From NCBI GenBank assembly GCA_030015575.1, contig JASDDO010000006.1, positions 203,613,632 to 203,677,631 on the forward strand: a stretch of DNA of 64,000 bases, given 5' to 3'. Below the pieces are notes generated by a model. The model was not told the origin of the DNA. It saw only the letters and a list, made by a program, of their open reading frames with translations, and did no database searches. Positions 27,234 to 40,096 of this stretch are shown here, in pieces. The DNA comes from Agapanthus africanus. Its lineage: Eukaryota > Streptophyta > Magnoliopsida > Asparagales > Amaryllidaceae. The position numbers were made by a program, and so were the translations under genes. The number at the start of each line of letters is the position of its first letter. Within the stretch, counting starts at the first letter, position 1.

Positions 27234-28968
27234 TGTTCAGTCGAAAATATTGCAATCTTTAACATAACAATTTCCTCACTTTTCTAATCATCTAAGGATG
27301 TTTGTTATAAATATAACACATATTACCGGTTCGTCTAGAAATTATCAAATACCACGTGTTATACATTATAATCAACATTTTGGAAGGAAATTGTATGTTT
27401 ATTATTTCACGCATAATATTGTATATCGCTAACATTCTTCATTGAGATCTTGTGCAGAAATTAGCTCAGGTCAGATATCGGAATCGTAAATTCGCCGATA
27501 AAATACAGGAAATCAAAGAGTTAAATTCTGGCAGAGATTCAGTAGAGATAAAAAGATTCCAGATATCAAATATAAATCCAGAGATCGACACAAGAAGACA
27601 GAAGAAGTTTGAAGCAACGAGCTCACTAATCGACCGCGGATTCGCGGCCGAGTCAGGCCGAGTCGCCGCGGTTCCACGGCCGAGTTAGGGCATCGGGTGA
27701 CGAGTTCTCTCCAGAAGTTTCCCTACAACTACCTAGCTTGTTGAGGACGCTTCGTTGTAACAACCTTGTTCTGGAAACTTCTCTATAACAACCTAGCTTG
27801 TTGAGGAAGCTTGATAACTACCTAGTTTATTCTAGAAGCCTCCTTGTAACAACCAAGCTTATGAGGGAAGCTTGATTAGGGGCTATAAAAAGGGACCTAA
27901 GCCTACATTAAAAAGGTTGTTGAATTTTGGTGCAAAACTTTAGATCCAAAAACCAAATCAAGATCCAAGATCAAGAATCGTAAGAAATTCATCAAGCAAT
28001 TCAACCAAGATCCATTACGCGAAGCCGATCGTCATCAATGAGCACGTGATCCTCGATAGATCCAAGACTCACGGTGATCGAGTAAAGCGAAGATCGACGG
28101 AGAAATGACCTCTTCAAGGGAGTGATCGAGAGCTTTCTTCTTGTAAATCTCAGATTGAAGAAGTTGTAATTTGAAGTTGAATAATAAAGGTGATCATTAC
28201 TTTTAGACTTGTTTTCTTTAAATTTTCACATTATAAAATCTGTATTTGTTGATTCTTCGATTTTCATAATGTGTAAGTAATCTCCGCTTGCTAAGGATTC
28301 AAATGAATTTGGTAGATCTAATGGTGAGAGAATTATATATTCATCTTAAGTCTTATGAAGATTATAAACTCTAGCAAAAAGAATCATTAATGTCCAAATT
28401 GTGAGTGAGATCAATCTATTGAGAATTTCATCACAATTTGGGGATTAGATTGATGATCTTTCTTTTTAAAGGCTATATATGAATGACAATTAATGAAAAG
28501 ACAAGGGGTGATGAAGGAGAAACCCTAGTTTCTTCAAAAGATCCCTAATTTTCATTGATAGCCAACGATCTAGTAGTAATTCTATCAATAGATAAGATGA
28601 ATCATCTTGAATAATCATCATTGGCTACTAATTCCGTTCGAATACTACAAGTCTTCTTCAATTTTCTTGATAACTAAATCTTGAACATTATCTTGAATTT
28701 CCTTTCATGAAAACGACTTCTAAAATTTCTTGAAATGATAACTTCAATCAAATCTTAAACAATTTGTTGATTTTCTTTACTATTTCTTTCGACTCAACTA
28801 AAGCAAGAATTTACGAATTACTCGTATCTCAGTGGACGACCCGTGCTCACTAACGATCACTACAAGCGACACCGTTATTGATTGCGGTTATTATACGATT
28901 AAAACATTTCATCACTTCTTTATTTCATCTTTTCTTTAAAATCAAAGAAGTGAAAATTTATAGATACA
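27234..28968 (+). repeat. Athila 5' LTR
   Basis: 1735 bp, TGTTCAGTCG...TAGATACA. Start and end were set by comparison with the solo LTR at 40922-42646 (1725 bp, opposite strand), which begins TGTTCATCAC and shares AATATTGCA just inside. Both have a TATA box at about 620-650 bp (here TATAAAA at 27884) and the U5 module GACCCGTGCTC ... GCGACACCG (28837-28873). GC dyads with CCGCGG lie at 27632-27682. The open stretch 27452-27688 is LTR sequence. Confidence 0.8.
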
Positions 28969-28974
28969 ATTAAA

Positions 28975-28992
28975 TGGCGCCATTGCCGGGGA
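28975..28992 (+). other. Athila primer binding site (tRNA-Asp type)
   Basis: TGGCGCCATTGCCGGGGA, one base off the common Athila PBS TGGCGCCGTTGCCGGGGA, complementary to the 3' end of tRNA-Asp. It lies six bases after the LTR end. Confidence 0.88.
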
Positions 28993-29944
28993 ATGCGTGC
29001 GTAATTTGTTCGGTCTTGCTATTTTTGAGTTGAAATATTATTATTCCATCAAAATTTGAATCAAAATCGCATAGTGTGCTTAACGATTAGTGTGTGAATT
29101 TTGCAAGGGAATCTGGAATCGTTGTAGCAGGGAGAAAAATATTCAGATCATTTCATTGAGACCAGAGGAGCAAATGAAGCATTAGTACCAAATATTGTTC
29201 AAAGAGCAGGTTATTTGACCGCGGAACCACGGCAGAAAGCTTGTATTGGCCGCGGAACCGCGGTGATATTAGGGCATTGAGACTCCATCTCTCTGTGGTA
29301 TATTCTCTTCATTCTTCTCTCTCCTCTGATTAGTCCAATAACAACTTTTCTGCAGGATTCTTTGCAAAAATTCACCACACAAAAAAAATTGTTGCGTGTT
29401 TTGATATTGGTTGTTTGTTGCATATTGTAATACGGAAATTAAGGGGCAAAGACCAAATTCAGATTTAGTCGGGATTTCATTACCCTTCCTAAGCCCAAAA
29501 ATCACAAAACTAGCATCTGCATCACACTTCATTAACTAAAAAATATCTAGACAAGACTCTAAGGACCGTCACACTGAATTAGGACAGAAGAAGGTCGTGG
29601 GTAATCTATTGCTTATCCGCATTTCTTTTGTGGTGTCTAAGGCAAGTGTGTCTAAGGCAAGTGGTTACTTAATTAGGTCCGCTACTTACGTAGCGGATAC
29701 CTCCCACTTACCTGGCACTTACCTGGCCACAGGAGGGATAAAGAGGTTAAAGAGGTAGTAGAGGATTTATCCTGCGATTTGTCTTCTGGAAGTCTAGGAG
29801 CGGGCTAGTGACTTGACCTAGGTGACCGTAGATCTAGGGTTGATTGTGCATTTTGTGTGATTTGTCTAAATCCATCTTTTTCAAAACAAACCACTTTCTC
29901 TAATTATCACATACGCTGCCACTTGCGCTAAACCCGCTTAGTGC
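28993..29944 (+). other. Athila leader
   Basis: Untranslated leader with no gene. It holds GC dyads at 29217-29232 and 29248-29263 (GGCCGCGGAACCGCGG), a repeat of TGTCTAAGGCAAG, and a perfect 8-bp hairpin, TCCGCTAC / GTAGCGGA (29678-29697). Confidence 0.6.
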
Positions 29945-31290
29945 ATGCTCGGCTGGACATGGGATTCTAGTGCCCGTCTTATCCGCGTCTCTTCTATCGA
30001 CTCCGAAGTCGGTATTTCTTCATTTTCTTTTTCCTCACCACACACCACATCCTCCGAGATGGACGGTTCTCCATCAAATTTCATTAACACCACTTTGCTA
30101 CCACCCGCAGGTGCGCAGAATTTACCGCGTATATCTCTCCAAGAGAGATGCTACCCTATTCGAGGTCCCCTCTCTACTTGTCTTTCCATTCCACCAGCCA
30201 ATGGGGATAATTTTGAAATCAAACCACACTATATCAATCTTTTACATAAATTTCACGGTCTCGAGTCTGAAGACGCATACGTTTTTATCACCAAATTCGA
30301 AAACGTATGCGCTATGATGGGCACGTCACAACTTTCTGTAGATGCTTTGCGTTTACGTCTTCTCCAGTTCACTTTGTGCGATTTAGCCGAAAAATGGCTT
30401 TATAACACACTCGCACACTCTATTTCCAACTGGGATGAATTCGTTATTGCACTCCTTAAGAAATTTTATCCCAATCATAAAACCGCCCGTATTAGGAGCG
30501 AAATCAATCAGTTTACCCAGCTTCCCAATGAACCATTTTGGAAATGTTTTGAACGGTTCAAGGATCTGCTTGTCCAATATCCTCATCACGGAATCCATAG
30601 ATGTAATCTGTGCCGAATTATATATGAGGGCATTAATCCAATGACAAACAGATGCTTGAAACAATATGTCAAGGCAATTTCATGTCCAAAGACGATGGTG
30701 AAGGCTGGAAATTCTTGGAAAATTTTGCTGAAAACACTTTACAATGGGAGAGTGTTAGTCAACCATCATCTAGAGAAGGTATCCATCAACTTGATGTTTC
30801 CATAGCAGTCAAGACTGAAATACAGCAATGCAAAAGAAACTTGAAACTATGGAACACAAATTTTTATTAGCCTCCCTAAACCAGGTCACGCTCCCTAAAA
30901 CCGTGTGTGGATGTTGTTTCGATCCATCATATCTGACGGAAGAATGTCCTTTGAATTCTCCGTTTCAAGGTCAAGAACACACAAATGTTGCTTTTCAGCA
31001 ACGACCTAGAAACGATCTTTATTCTTCCACATATAATCAAGGTTTGAGGAATCGCCCTAATTTTTCTTGAAACCAATACCAAACTCAAAATACGGTTCCA
31101 AACCAAAATAACTTTCAAAGGGTTCCTCCACAGCAACAGCAACCACCACAAAATTAGCACCCCTTTCAAACACAAAATTTTCAAATCCAGCCAACAATTC
31201 TGCACCGTATAATAATTCTTTGCAATTGGCCGGTACCGATAATTCCTCTTCACTCGAACAAACCATGAATTTGTTGCTGAAAAATTTCAT
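29945..31290 (+). pseudogene. Athila gag
   Basis: The main piece, 29945-30805 (286 codons), holds the retrotransposon Gag core: FEIKPHYINLLHKFHGLESE, then LAEKWLYNTL, WDEFVIALLKKFYP and EPFWKCFERFKDLL. It forms the virus-like particle. A frame change near 30660-30690 moves the rest to other frames: 30828-31070 has a knuckle-like CGCCFDPSYLTEECP, and later text is Gln/Asn-rich. TGA at 31068-31070 (NFS then NQYQ) is probably a mutated TGG, and a TAG near 31155 a mutated CAG. It is not translatable as one protein. Confidence 0.75.
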
Positions 31291-31402
31291 GTAAGTTTCG
31301 GCTGATATAAAGTCTTCTGTCGATACTATAAAGAAGGACTCCGCCTCCCACGGTGAGAGTATTAAATCGATAGAAGCACAAATTGCACGATTAAACGCCG
31401 AA

Positions 31403-32872
31403 ATGAGTGCTATAGAGAAAGGGAAACTTCCATCTCAACCCCTACCGAATCATGGGCATTCACAATACTACAATGTGAGTGCCATTACAACGTTGAGATC
31501 CGGAAGAGTGTTGAATAACAAAGTCGGTGAACAGATTGATATTGATAATGATGAAATAATCAATGACACCCCGGCTTCCACTTCCACTTCTAATCCTACT
31601 CCGTCTAGTCCACCATCTTCTTCTGAGCCTATTCTCTGTTTTCCCCTAGGCTCGAACTTGAACCCTCCCCAACCTTCTCCGAGTCTACCTCACTCGATCC
31701 CAACTCCAATTCTGGGATCTGTTTCACCCACACGACCTTCTCCAATGTTGGACCTAGCTTTTATTGCTAAAGCTCTTTATCCAAATTTGTTAAGGGGAAA
31801 CAAAACAAGTCTACAAATGGAGAAGATTATGGAAATGTTTAAACAGGTTAACATAAATATTCCTCTCCTAGATGCTATCCAACAAGTTCCGGTCTATGCG
31901 AAAATTTTAAAGGACTTGTGCACTAGGAAGAGAAAGACTCAAGTGCCGAAAAAAGTATTCATGACGAGTAATGTTAGCACAGCTTTTACCCATCAATTAC
32001 CAAAGAAACGTAAGGACCCTGGCTGTCCTACAATCTCTATTTCTATTGGGGTAAAAATATTAATCGTGCTCTACTCGACCTTGGCGCATGTGTTAACCTG
32101 CTTCCATACTCTGTCTATGAGCAGTTAGGTATTGGAGAGTTGAAACCTGCTCATTGTAATCCAGATGGCAGACCGATCCATCACCAAACCTAGGGGTGAG
32201 CTTGAGGATGTGTTGATAAAAGTCGGGGAATTTATATTCCCTGTGTACTTTATTGTTTTGGATACACAGCCTGTAGCAGACCCACGGAACCAAATTCCGG
32301 TGATTCTTGGTCGACCCTTCCTAGCCACTTCCAATGTTGTCATTAATTGTCGAAATGGTTCCATGAACTTATCCTTTGGGAAAATGACAATTGAGCTTAA
32401 TATTTACAAGCTAGGAAGTCAGCCATCTGAACCTTCTGCTCATATTCTTGATGTCTGTTCTGTTCACGAGATAGCTCCCGAAAGCTGCAAGGCTGATGAA
32501 CTTTGCTTTGATAATCTCAATGATGTTAGTACATCATTGTTTGATCTTGCACGGTATCATAGCGAGGACACTTTTGACGAGTCCACTCCCAAGTTTGAAC
32601 CTTCTGACTCATCACAAAAGTCAGTCGCACTTTCTGAGTCTGTATCCTTTGCAGGCTATGAACTTCTTCGAGAATCCGAATATCATTCGCTTACCCCACC
32701 TTATATTGTCTCTCCGCCGACATTAGATCTCAAATTGTTGCCTTCTCATCTTAAATATGCATATTTAGGTGAGAATGGGTCTTTGCTAGTGATCATATCC
32801 GCTTCTCTAGCTTTAGAGCAAGAAGACGCTTTTTTGATGGTCTTGAGATCTAATCGGAAAGCCTTTGGTTAG
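31403..32872 (+). pseudogene. Athila Gag-Pol linker and protease
   Basis: 31403-32128 is a Ser/Pro-rich linker followed by the segment leading to protease (RKRKTQVPKKVFMTSNVSTA, CPTISISIG). Frame changes near 32050 and 32155 split the protease: its active site ALLDLGACVNLLP is in one frame and the rest (RGELEDVLIKVGEFIFPVYF, VLDTQPV, PVILGRPFLAT) lies in 32165-32872. The D-L-G triplet is the Athila form. The end of 32165-32872 is the start of the RT module (AFG then TAG where AFGW is expected, 32870-32872). Confidence 0.75.
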
Positions 32873-33880
32873 ACAATGGCAGACATCAAAGGGATTAGTC
32901 CCTTGATTATTGAACATCATATACATTTGATGGATGAAGCCAAGCCAACCCGAGAACCACAAAGACGGTTGAATCCCGTCATGAAGGAGGCGGTAAATAA
33001 AGAAATCGTCAAATGCCTTGACAGTGGTATCATTTACCCAATCTCTGATAGCCAATGGGTGAGTCCTATTCATGTAGTCCCTAAGAAGTCTGGCATCACG
33101 GTCATAACTAATGAGGCTAATGAGTTGATCCAGACACACACCCAAACTGGGTGGCGTGTATGTATTGATTATAGAAAACTCAATGTCGCAACAAGGAAAG
33201 ACCACTTCCCTCTACCTTTTATTGACCAGATGTTGGAACGATTAGCTGGATATGAATATTATTGTTTCATGGACGGATTCTCTGGCTATAACCAGGTCCC
33301 TATTGCCGAAAAGGATCAAGATAAAACAACATTTACTTGTCCTTTCGGTACCTTTGCTTATAGACGCATGCCCTTTGGGTTATGCAATGCTCCCGCTACA
33401 TTTCAACGGTGTATGATGGGGATATTCTCAGACATGGTCGAGAATTTTCTGGAGATCTTTATGGACGATTTCTCTATATTCGGAGACTCTTTTGATGATT
33501 GCTTATCTCATCTTGACGCAGTTCTTACCCGTTGTACAGATAAGAACTTAACTTTGAATTGGGAAAATTGCCATTTCATGGTCCAAGAAGGTATTGTTCT
33601 TGGACATGTCATTTCACGGAAAGGCATTGAGGTCGACAGAGCTAAGATAAATGTCATTCATAACCTTCCTCATCCCAAATGCGTCAAAGATATACGATCT
33701 TTCCTTGGTCATACAGGATTTTATAGGAGATTCATTAAGGATTTTAGCAAAATTGCTAGACCCTTAACTCTTCTCTTGGCCAAGAATACAACATTTCACT
33801 ATGATTCGGACTGTGAAGCTGCTTTTGAAGAACTTAAAAATTCTCTCACTACAGCCCTCGTTCTATCATCTCCTGATTAG
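32873..33880 (+). pseudogene. Athila reverse transcriptase
   Basis: A 334-codon open stretch with the full RT core: WVSPIHVVPKKSG, WRVCIDYRKLN, CFMDGFSGYNQVPI, MPFGLCNAPATFQRCM, the catalytic FMDD (in LEIFMDDFSIFGD) and FLGHTGFYRRFIKDFSKI. The domain itself appears undamaged. It is closed by TAG at both ends where Trp is expected (32870-32872 and 33878-33880, PD then NHPFELMCD), so it is separated from protease and RNase H. Confidence 0.85.
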
Positions 33881-34512
33881 AACCACCCGTTTGAGCTTAT
33901 GTGTGATGCATCAGATTTTGCTATTGGTGCAGTCTTAGGACAGCACATTGATAAGATGCCACATGCGATCTATTATGCAAGTAAGACCTTGAATGATGCC
34001 CAAATTAATTATACAACCACCGAGAAAGAACTCTTGGCAGTTGTATTTGCATTAGAAAAATTCAGGCCTTACTTGATTGGCTTACTGATTGTAGTTTACA
34101 CCGATCACTCTACCCTAAAACATTTGTTATCTAAGAAGGATGCTAAAGGAAGGTTAATACGTTGGATCCTATTATTACAAGAATTTGATCTTGTCATTCG
34201 AGATAAGAAAGGATGTGAAAACGTAGTAGCCGACCACCTTTCACGCATCTCTTCTTCACCTATTGTAACCTTGCCAATAAAGGACTCTTTCCCTGACGAA
34301 CAGCTCTTGACTGTATCTTATGAACCTTGGTTCGTGGATATTGTGAATTATCTTGCAACGGGATTCATTCCTAGCGAATGGTCTAAACAAGACAATTAGC
34401 GATTTCTATCCCAAGCAAAGCATTTTTACTGGGATGAACCTTATTTGTTTAAATATTGTCCCGACTAGATCATTCGCAGATGTGTCCCCAATGATGAATT
34501 CAAGAGTGTTTT
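33881..34512 (+). pseudogene. Athila RNase H and start of integrase
   Basis: RNase H (open 33899-34399): [38 protein letters not shown]-like ([20 protein letters not shown]), [12 protein letters not shown] and VVADHLSR carry the expected acidic residues. After TAG at 34397 the integrase zinc-finger lead-in follows, RFLSQAKHFYWDEPYLFKYC, then another TAG where CAG is expected before IIRRCVP. The sequence is cut at 34512 by a family C LTR. Confidence 0.85.
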
Positions 34513-34967
34513 TGTCACGACCCTAAATAGCACGTGACTGGCACTTGAATCATATGAAGTCTATAGAACCCCATCTAATTCAAGTAAGCCAAAAGCCCAG
34601 AAATCTAAACCATTTTAAAGAAAGTGTTTTTATTAAAATCAGCCGAATATGCATTTTTAAAACATCAAGTCTTTTCTGAAAATTTCGGCAGAGTTTCCTT
34701 TGTAAATACTGGCCCCAAATGGGTACAACATGCATAATATATATAAAGGCATCCCCAAGCGGGAGCTAGCTCTTCGTCAATGCACGGTCATAACCACGCA
34801 AGCAATAATATATACAACGCCGAGGGCGAGGATCAAAACTCAAAAGGAAACTCAAAATCAACATGAAAACTATAATAATACAAGCGCAGCTATAAGGTCG
34901 AAATAATATACACTGGTCTCTAAGTCGAAAAAATAATACAATCTGGTTGATGGAGTTACTAGATACA
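34513..34967 (-). repeat. Fragment of a family C LTR, - orientation
   Basis: It starts TGTCACGACCC and matches the reverse complement of the 3' end of the LTR at 55714-60299: shared blocks include GAGCTAGCTC, the CCGAGGGCGAGGATCAAAACTC type, GGTTGATGGA and CTAGATACA. It is cut at 34967 by the B element, at a point equivalent to about 59800 in the C LTR. It lies directly in Athila integrase. Confidence 0.8.
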
Positions 34968-37900
34968 TGTCACGACCCAAAGTTTGGCCCGTGACGGGCA
35001 CTTAACCACGTAACGTCTACAGGCGTAACGCGACTAAGTGAACCGAAAACCCAGAAATCAAACCAGTAAAAGTATAGAGTGTTATAAGTATTAAATGAAA
35101 GAACTTACTAACATGTTAAGAAATCTAAGTAAATAATCACCAAGATAGCAATATACGACGCCGTAGCGAAGATCAAGATCCACAAGTGGGAACATCACAG
35201 ATAGAATAAACTGCAAGTACAGTCGGCTCACAACGAGCTCGACACCAAAATACAAATAATATACATCATCGTCCCCACGCTGTCTCTAAGTCAAATACAT
35301 ACATGGTAGATGGAGAATACTAGATACAACAATATACATAACTGAAAGATAAACAAATACCGCACAAAACCCACCTATCAGCAAAAGAGCTAGTACACCA
35401 ACTATGGGGGTATCTGTGTCAAAAGATACAAAACGCAGCCTGCTGTGACTACTCCGAAGGGAAACCTACAAACACTGTGGCACAACGGGGGTGAGTTGCC
35501 AACTCGTGAATAGAGATAACATATAAAGGTAATCGCGAGCATGCACGTACTGCGCTACTCTATCATATGCCAACAGATGATATCAATATGTGATAAGCAG
35601 TATGTGCAATAATCATTCAAGTGCTCTATCAGGTAATATAACTACAGGATGAGGTACAATAATAAATGCTGAGCATGGATTATATAACATCTACACGGAA
35701 TGTCAACGTGAAATATATAATCGGTGTCCATCAATGCACCCAGATCCCCCAAATAGCTCAGGCGCCGGCACTCTCATCGGCCCTCTAATCCTATAAATCT
35801 CTGAGAATCACGAGTGCCCAACATCAGCACCCAAATATCATAAGTACTAGTGTCCAGCATCGACACGCAAATCCTCATCCATCGGGCCCCGTCAATCCGG
35901 GTCAGCCCACGGGCTCCGTCTGCGGTATCGGCCCTCGGCCCCGGCAGTACGGATCATCCCGCATCCATCTATCGACTCTGATCAGTATCCTCCGGATAAC
36001 TGTCAGGTCCAACCAATCACCGGTAGGTAGTAGTCCCTCTGCCAGGCTCACCGTCTACTACACAGCGAAACCGTTCTCGCCCCGGGGTACCATACCGGGT
36101 CCACCATGTACCCGTAATCGGCTCAACCAGCTCCTTGATTTGGGTTCACATATATCACTCTAGCACCGAGGAAACACATGGTGGACGCACTGAAATATCA
36201 TATCAAGGGAACCGGGTTTTTAAATGATTACATATTTGAAATAGCCACGGTTCCCAAGTCCAGAAATCACATGTAATCCAAACTAATATGCAAGTCAATG
36301 TGAGGTGATATGTGCATCAAGTATGAAGATCATGTCTAGTCACATAAAAGATGAGCTACAGCATAATGATCATGGAAATTCTACAGTGTGAGTGTCATAG
36401 CAATTACTAACGGTGTGTGTGTAACATGCAGGATAGTGCTCGTGCAACATGGACCGTTAGTAATGGTGCGGTGTTCTATCAATTCTAGTTTATATCCATA
36501 TAGCAGGGAATGCAGTATGCATTAAATAGTAGCCATAAACAGTCAATGTATGTAAATGTAGCTATAAGGTCCTATCAGCCCTGACGTAGAACGCCATGCG
36601 GGCGATATCCCCGTAGATGTTAAACCTACTCACCGTAGTCTCTCGCTAGGTATAGCCAACGACTTATTTCCCCTTCTGCGCGACGTCCGCCGTACTAGCA
36701 TGCGAACCTAGAACTACATAATATATCACACATAAGCTTGAAGTCACACAAACACGACATTAAAGCCAAACTAGTAACTCGTGTCGTGAACCAAGCGCGC
36801 ATGTGTGCGATACGCTAAAACGTGTGATTACGCGCCTGAAGCCACTCTGACGCGTCGCGTTACGCAGAAGCCCAAACCCATACACACGTATCACGCGTGT
36901 CGCGAAGATTAAAATACGGGAAAATAGGTATTCACCTCCAGATTTTGATACAGAAATGATATTGTAAAATTATATACACCAAAATACTACACATAACAGC
37001 AGACTCCTATGTCCCAAACCCCAACTCACTCATCTGGCCGCAAATTGCGGCCAGAAAGAATATTCCGGCGGCCTGGGTAGGGGGCTGGGATCCCAGGTTT
37101 GGTGTCTGCACTCTATACCCCCAATACATGCTACAGTAATATCTAGTTTTGCTCTGAAACATCTCGGGTAGTAGCAGATCCTACAGAGCCTTAAATCAAG
37201 TTAAAACCCACACTTTTTGCACTAAAATGGAACTTTATGGTATTTCTGTGCAAACTGAAACAAACCTGGCCTAAAATAGCTCTAATAACATATAATAGAG
37301 CTAACCAAACTAACAAAACCCTAATCTAACATGCGAATCACAAATATCCTTTAATATCACTAAAAAAACACAAAAATGAGATTTTTGCTAAAGAATACTA
37401 CAAGTTTAAGGAAAAGGAGTGCTAACATGAGTTAATACCTTCTAAAAACCTTATAAAACACCAAAAGTCCCAGCTCTTCCCTCAAGTGTGCAGATTTGCC
37501 TTCAAACACCCCAAAAAGCCCCTTTTTCCATGGTTTTGTGAAGGAAATGTGATGATTTGTGTAGGGTTTTGTTTGGGGATCAAAGGGAAATGAAAAGAAG
37601 AAGAAGAGATGAAGAAAATGATAGGGTTTTTCTGCTGGAAGTTGCAGAATTTAGAAGTGAGGAGAAGAGAGAGAGAGAGAAGGTCAACAAAAGTCCAATT
37701 CTTACCTAACACCCATACCTCATTTTTTTATTAGGATTTGCATTTTTAAAAAAAGGTTTTAGCTTGATTAAAGTGATGGAAATAAAGTGAACCATGCAAG
37801 AAAAGAATTGGCTAACACTTTAAACCTAGGTCTCAAAAATGGCTAAGTGTGCAAGTGTACACTATAAAGGAAAATTTTCCAATTTTCTAACACGACTAAA

Positions 37901-38014
37901 TATAATTAGTAAACCCGACTAAAATAACTAATAATCCTATGTACACATATATAATAACACGTACAATTACCAATTATCACGAAAAACATTCTAACGGAAA
38001 TTCAAAGTGTTACA
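34968..38014 (-). repeat. B LTR 1 (3' LTR of copy B1)
   Basis: 3047 bp, TGTCACGACC...GTGTTACA. It contains a perfect dyad at 37034-37054 (arms CTGGCCGCAA / TTGCGGCCAG) and, on the element strand, an exon-like island at 36634-36707 followed by the donor-like GTGAGTAG. By eye the three B LTRs differ by a few per cent. Open stretches such as 37482-37712 recur in all three and are not genes. Confidence 0.93.
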
Positions 38015-38056
38015 ATCTACCCCCCTTAAAGAAATTCGGTCCCCGAATTTAAAAAT
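38015..38056 (-). other. B1 polypurine tract and 3' UTR
   Basis: On the element strand, CCGAATTTCTTTAAGGGGGG then TAGAT precedes the LTR start TGTAACAC. The same junction in the C element is at about 63140-63174. Confidence 0.75.
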
Positions 38057-38689
38057 CTAACTATACGCACCTTCAAAAAGATGGGGATACATCTTCCTCA
38101 TCTCGCTCTCGGTCTCCCAAGTGACCTCCTCGCCGCTCTGGCCACGCCAAAGTACCTTGACGGACGGTATCTCTTTCGACCTCAATTTCTTCACTTGTCG
38201 ATCTAAGATCATCACCGGCTGCTCTGCATAGGAAAGGTCGCGCTCAAGCTGGATCGTCGGGTGCTGAATCGCATGCGAAGGATCATAAAGATATCTGCGG
38301 AGCATCGAAACGTGAAATACGGGGTGCACGTCTGGAAAACTGGGTGGAAGGGCTAATCGATACGCAACCGCACCAACACGCTCGAGGATCTCGAAGGGGC
38401 CCACATATCTGGGACTAAGCTTCCCCTTCTTCCCAAACCTCATCACGCCTTTCATTAGGGAGACCCTCAAGAAAACATGATCACCAACAGAAAACTCAAG
38501 TCTGTGCCGACGACGGTCCACATAAGATCTCTGCCTACTCTGGGCTGCTCTCATCCTATCGCGAATCAACTGGATCTTCGCGGTCGTCTCCTCCACAATC
38601 TGCGGCCCTAAGATACTGCTCTCACTGAGCTCCGTCCAACAGGTGGGCGATCTGCATCTCCTCCCATAAAGATCCTCAAACGGTGCCAT
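38057..38689 (-). pseudogene. B1 integrase C-terminus with chromodomain
   Basis: 210 codons. Start of the piece [15 protein letters not shown] is the conserved late integrase motif. The GPF/Y-like segment is [20 protein letters not shown] and [13 protein letters not shown]. The C-terminal chromodomain is [19 protein letters not shown] then [11 protein letters not shown], which in chromoviruses is thought to guide insertion to marked chromatin. It is separated from the integrase core by TAG just upstream (YNNNY then ETIQ), a stop that copy B2 shares. Confidence 0.88.
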
Positions 38690-38749
38690 CTGAATGGTCT
38701 CCTAGTAGTTGTTGTTGTAGGATAACTCTACTAAGGGCAAATGATGATC

Positions 38750-39685
38750 TCAGCTACCTCCGAAGTCTAATACGCATGCTCTGAGCATGTCCTCGAGAGT
38801 TTGAATAGTCCGCTCTGACTGTCCGTCGGTCTGCGGATGGAATGCTGTGTTGAAACTCAAGCGAGTGCCCAAAGCCTCCTGAAGCCTCTGCCATAGCAGG
38901 CTGGTAAACTGGGTGCCTCTATCGGACACGATACATGTCGGAACTCCGTGCAGTCGTACAATCTCGTCAATGTAAATCTGGGCATATTGAGCAAATCCGA
39001 AAGTCGTCTTCACCGGTAGGAAGTGAGCCTCTTTCGTCAAACAATCCACGATCACCCAGATGGAGTCATACCCTCGACTAGTCCTGGGTAGACCCACAAT
39101 GAAGTCCATAGATATCTGTTCCCATTTCCACTCCGGAATGGGTAACGGCTGTAGCTCTCCTGCGGGCCTCTGGTGCTCAGCCTTGACTTGCTGACAAGTC
39201 AGGCATCTCGACACAAAATCTGCGATGTCTCTCTTCATTCCGTCCCACCAGTAAACACCTCTCAAGTCATGGTACATCTTGGTGGAACCGGGATGAACAC
39301 TATATACCGATCGATGTGCCTCCTCAAGAATCTCGCGCCGCAATCCCTCAGCATCTGGTACGCACAGTCTAGTCCCAAATCGTAATATCCCCTGATCATC
39401 GATCATGAACTCGGAAAATCTGCCATGTCCCATCTGTGTCCTGATCTCTGAACAGCGGTCATCACTGTGCTGTGCCTCATGTATACGGTCAAGCAACTGT
39501 GGGCGTGCACGAACATGCGCAATCTGTCCTCCGATCGGCGTAAACTCGAACTGTACCCGGCTGTCGCATAAGATCTGCCAATCTGCCGACGACTGCCTCT
39601 GCACTGCGCTCAAACAAGATAGACTACCCCCGGGCCTCCTGCTCAAAGCATCCGCCACTACATTCGCCCTGCTCAGGTGATACAA
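38750..39685 (-). pseudogene. B1 integrase core
   Basis: 311 codons. The zinc finger is H-x-x-x-H ... [12 protein letters not shown], and the catalytic residues are in [18 protein letters not shown] and [14 protein letters not shown] (D, D, E). A TAG stands where B2 reads GSWDHH, cutting it from the C-terminal domain. At the start, YDC-TAG-ILYH marks a GAG-to-TAG change compared with B2. All catalytic residues are present. Confidence 0.88.
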
Positions 39686-40096
39686 GATCTAACAATCGTA
39701 GTCCTTTACTAACTCCATCCATCGGCGCTGTCTAAGGTTCAGGTCTCGCTGCTGGAATATATACTTTAAGTTCTTGTGGTCAGTGAATATCTGGCACGAC
39801 TCTCCATACAGATAATGTCGCCAGATCTTAAGTGCAAAGACCACTGCAGCCATCTCCAGATCATGAGTGGGGTAATTCTGTTCATGTTTCTTTAATTGCC
39901 GCGAAGCATACGCGATCACCCTGTCATGCTGCATCAAAACGCACCCTAGCCCCACTCGTGAAGCGTCATAGTAGACCACAAATCCGCCTGATCCTGAAGG
40001 CAATGATAGCACTGGTGTCGTAGTCAGTAGAGCCCGTAGCTGCTAGAAATTGTGCTCGCACTCCTCCGTCCAATCGAAGCGAACTCCCTTCCGGGT
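39686..40096 (-). pseudogene. B1 RNase H
   Basis: The open piece 39689-40012 carries [42 protein letters not shown] and [12 protein letters not shown], the gypsy RNase H acidic motifs. 40013-40096 is the connection to RT, with a stop (TAG) replacing Leu relative to B2. Confidence 0.85.

Larger units (their letters stand above)
27234..34512 (+). mobile_element. Athila Ty3/gypsy retrotransposon, 5' part
   Basis: It has a 5' LTR, a tRNA-Asp-type PBS six bases after it, gag, protease, RT and RNase H in order on the + strand. The FMDD-type RT and DLGA protease are Athila-like. It ends abruptly 113 bases after the RNase H frame, at the beginning of the integrase zinc finger, where a family C LTR starts (TGTCACGACCC). 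The remainder, integrase and 3' LTR, should lie right of the window. Confidence 0.9.
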
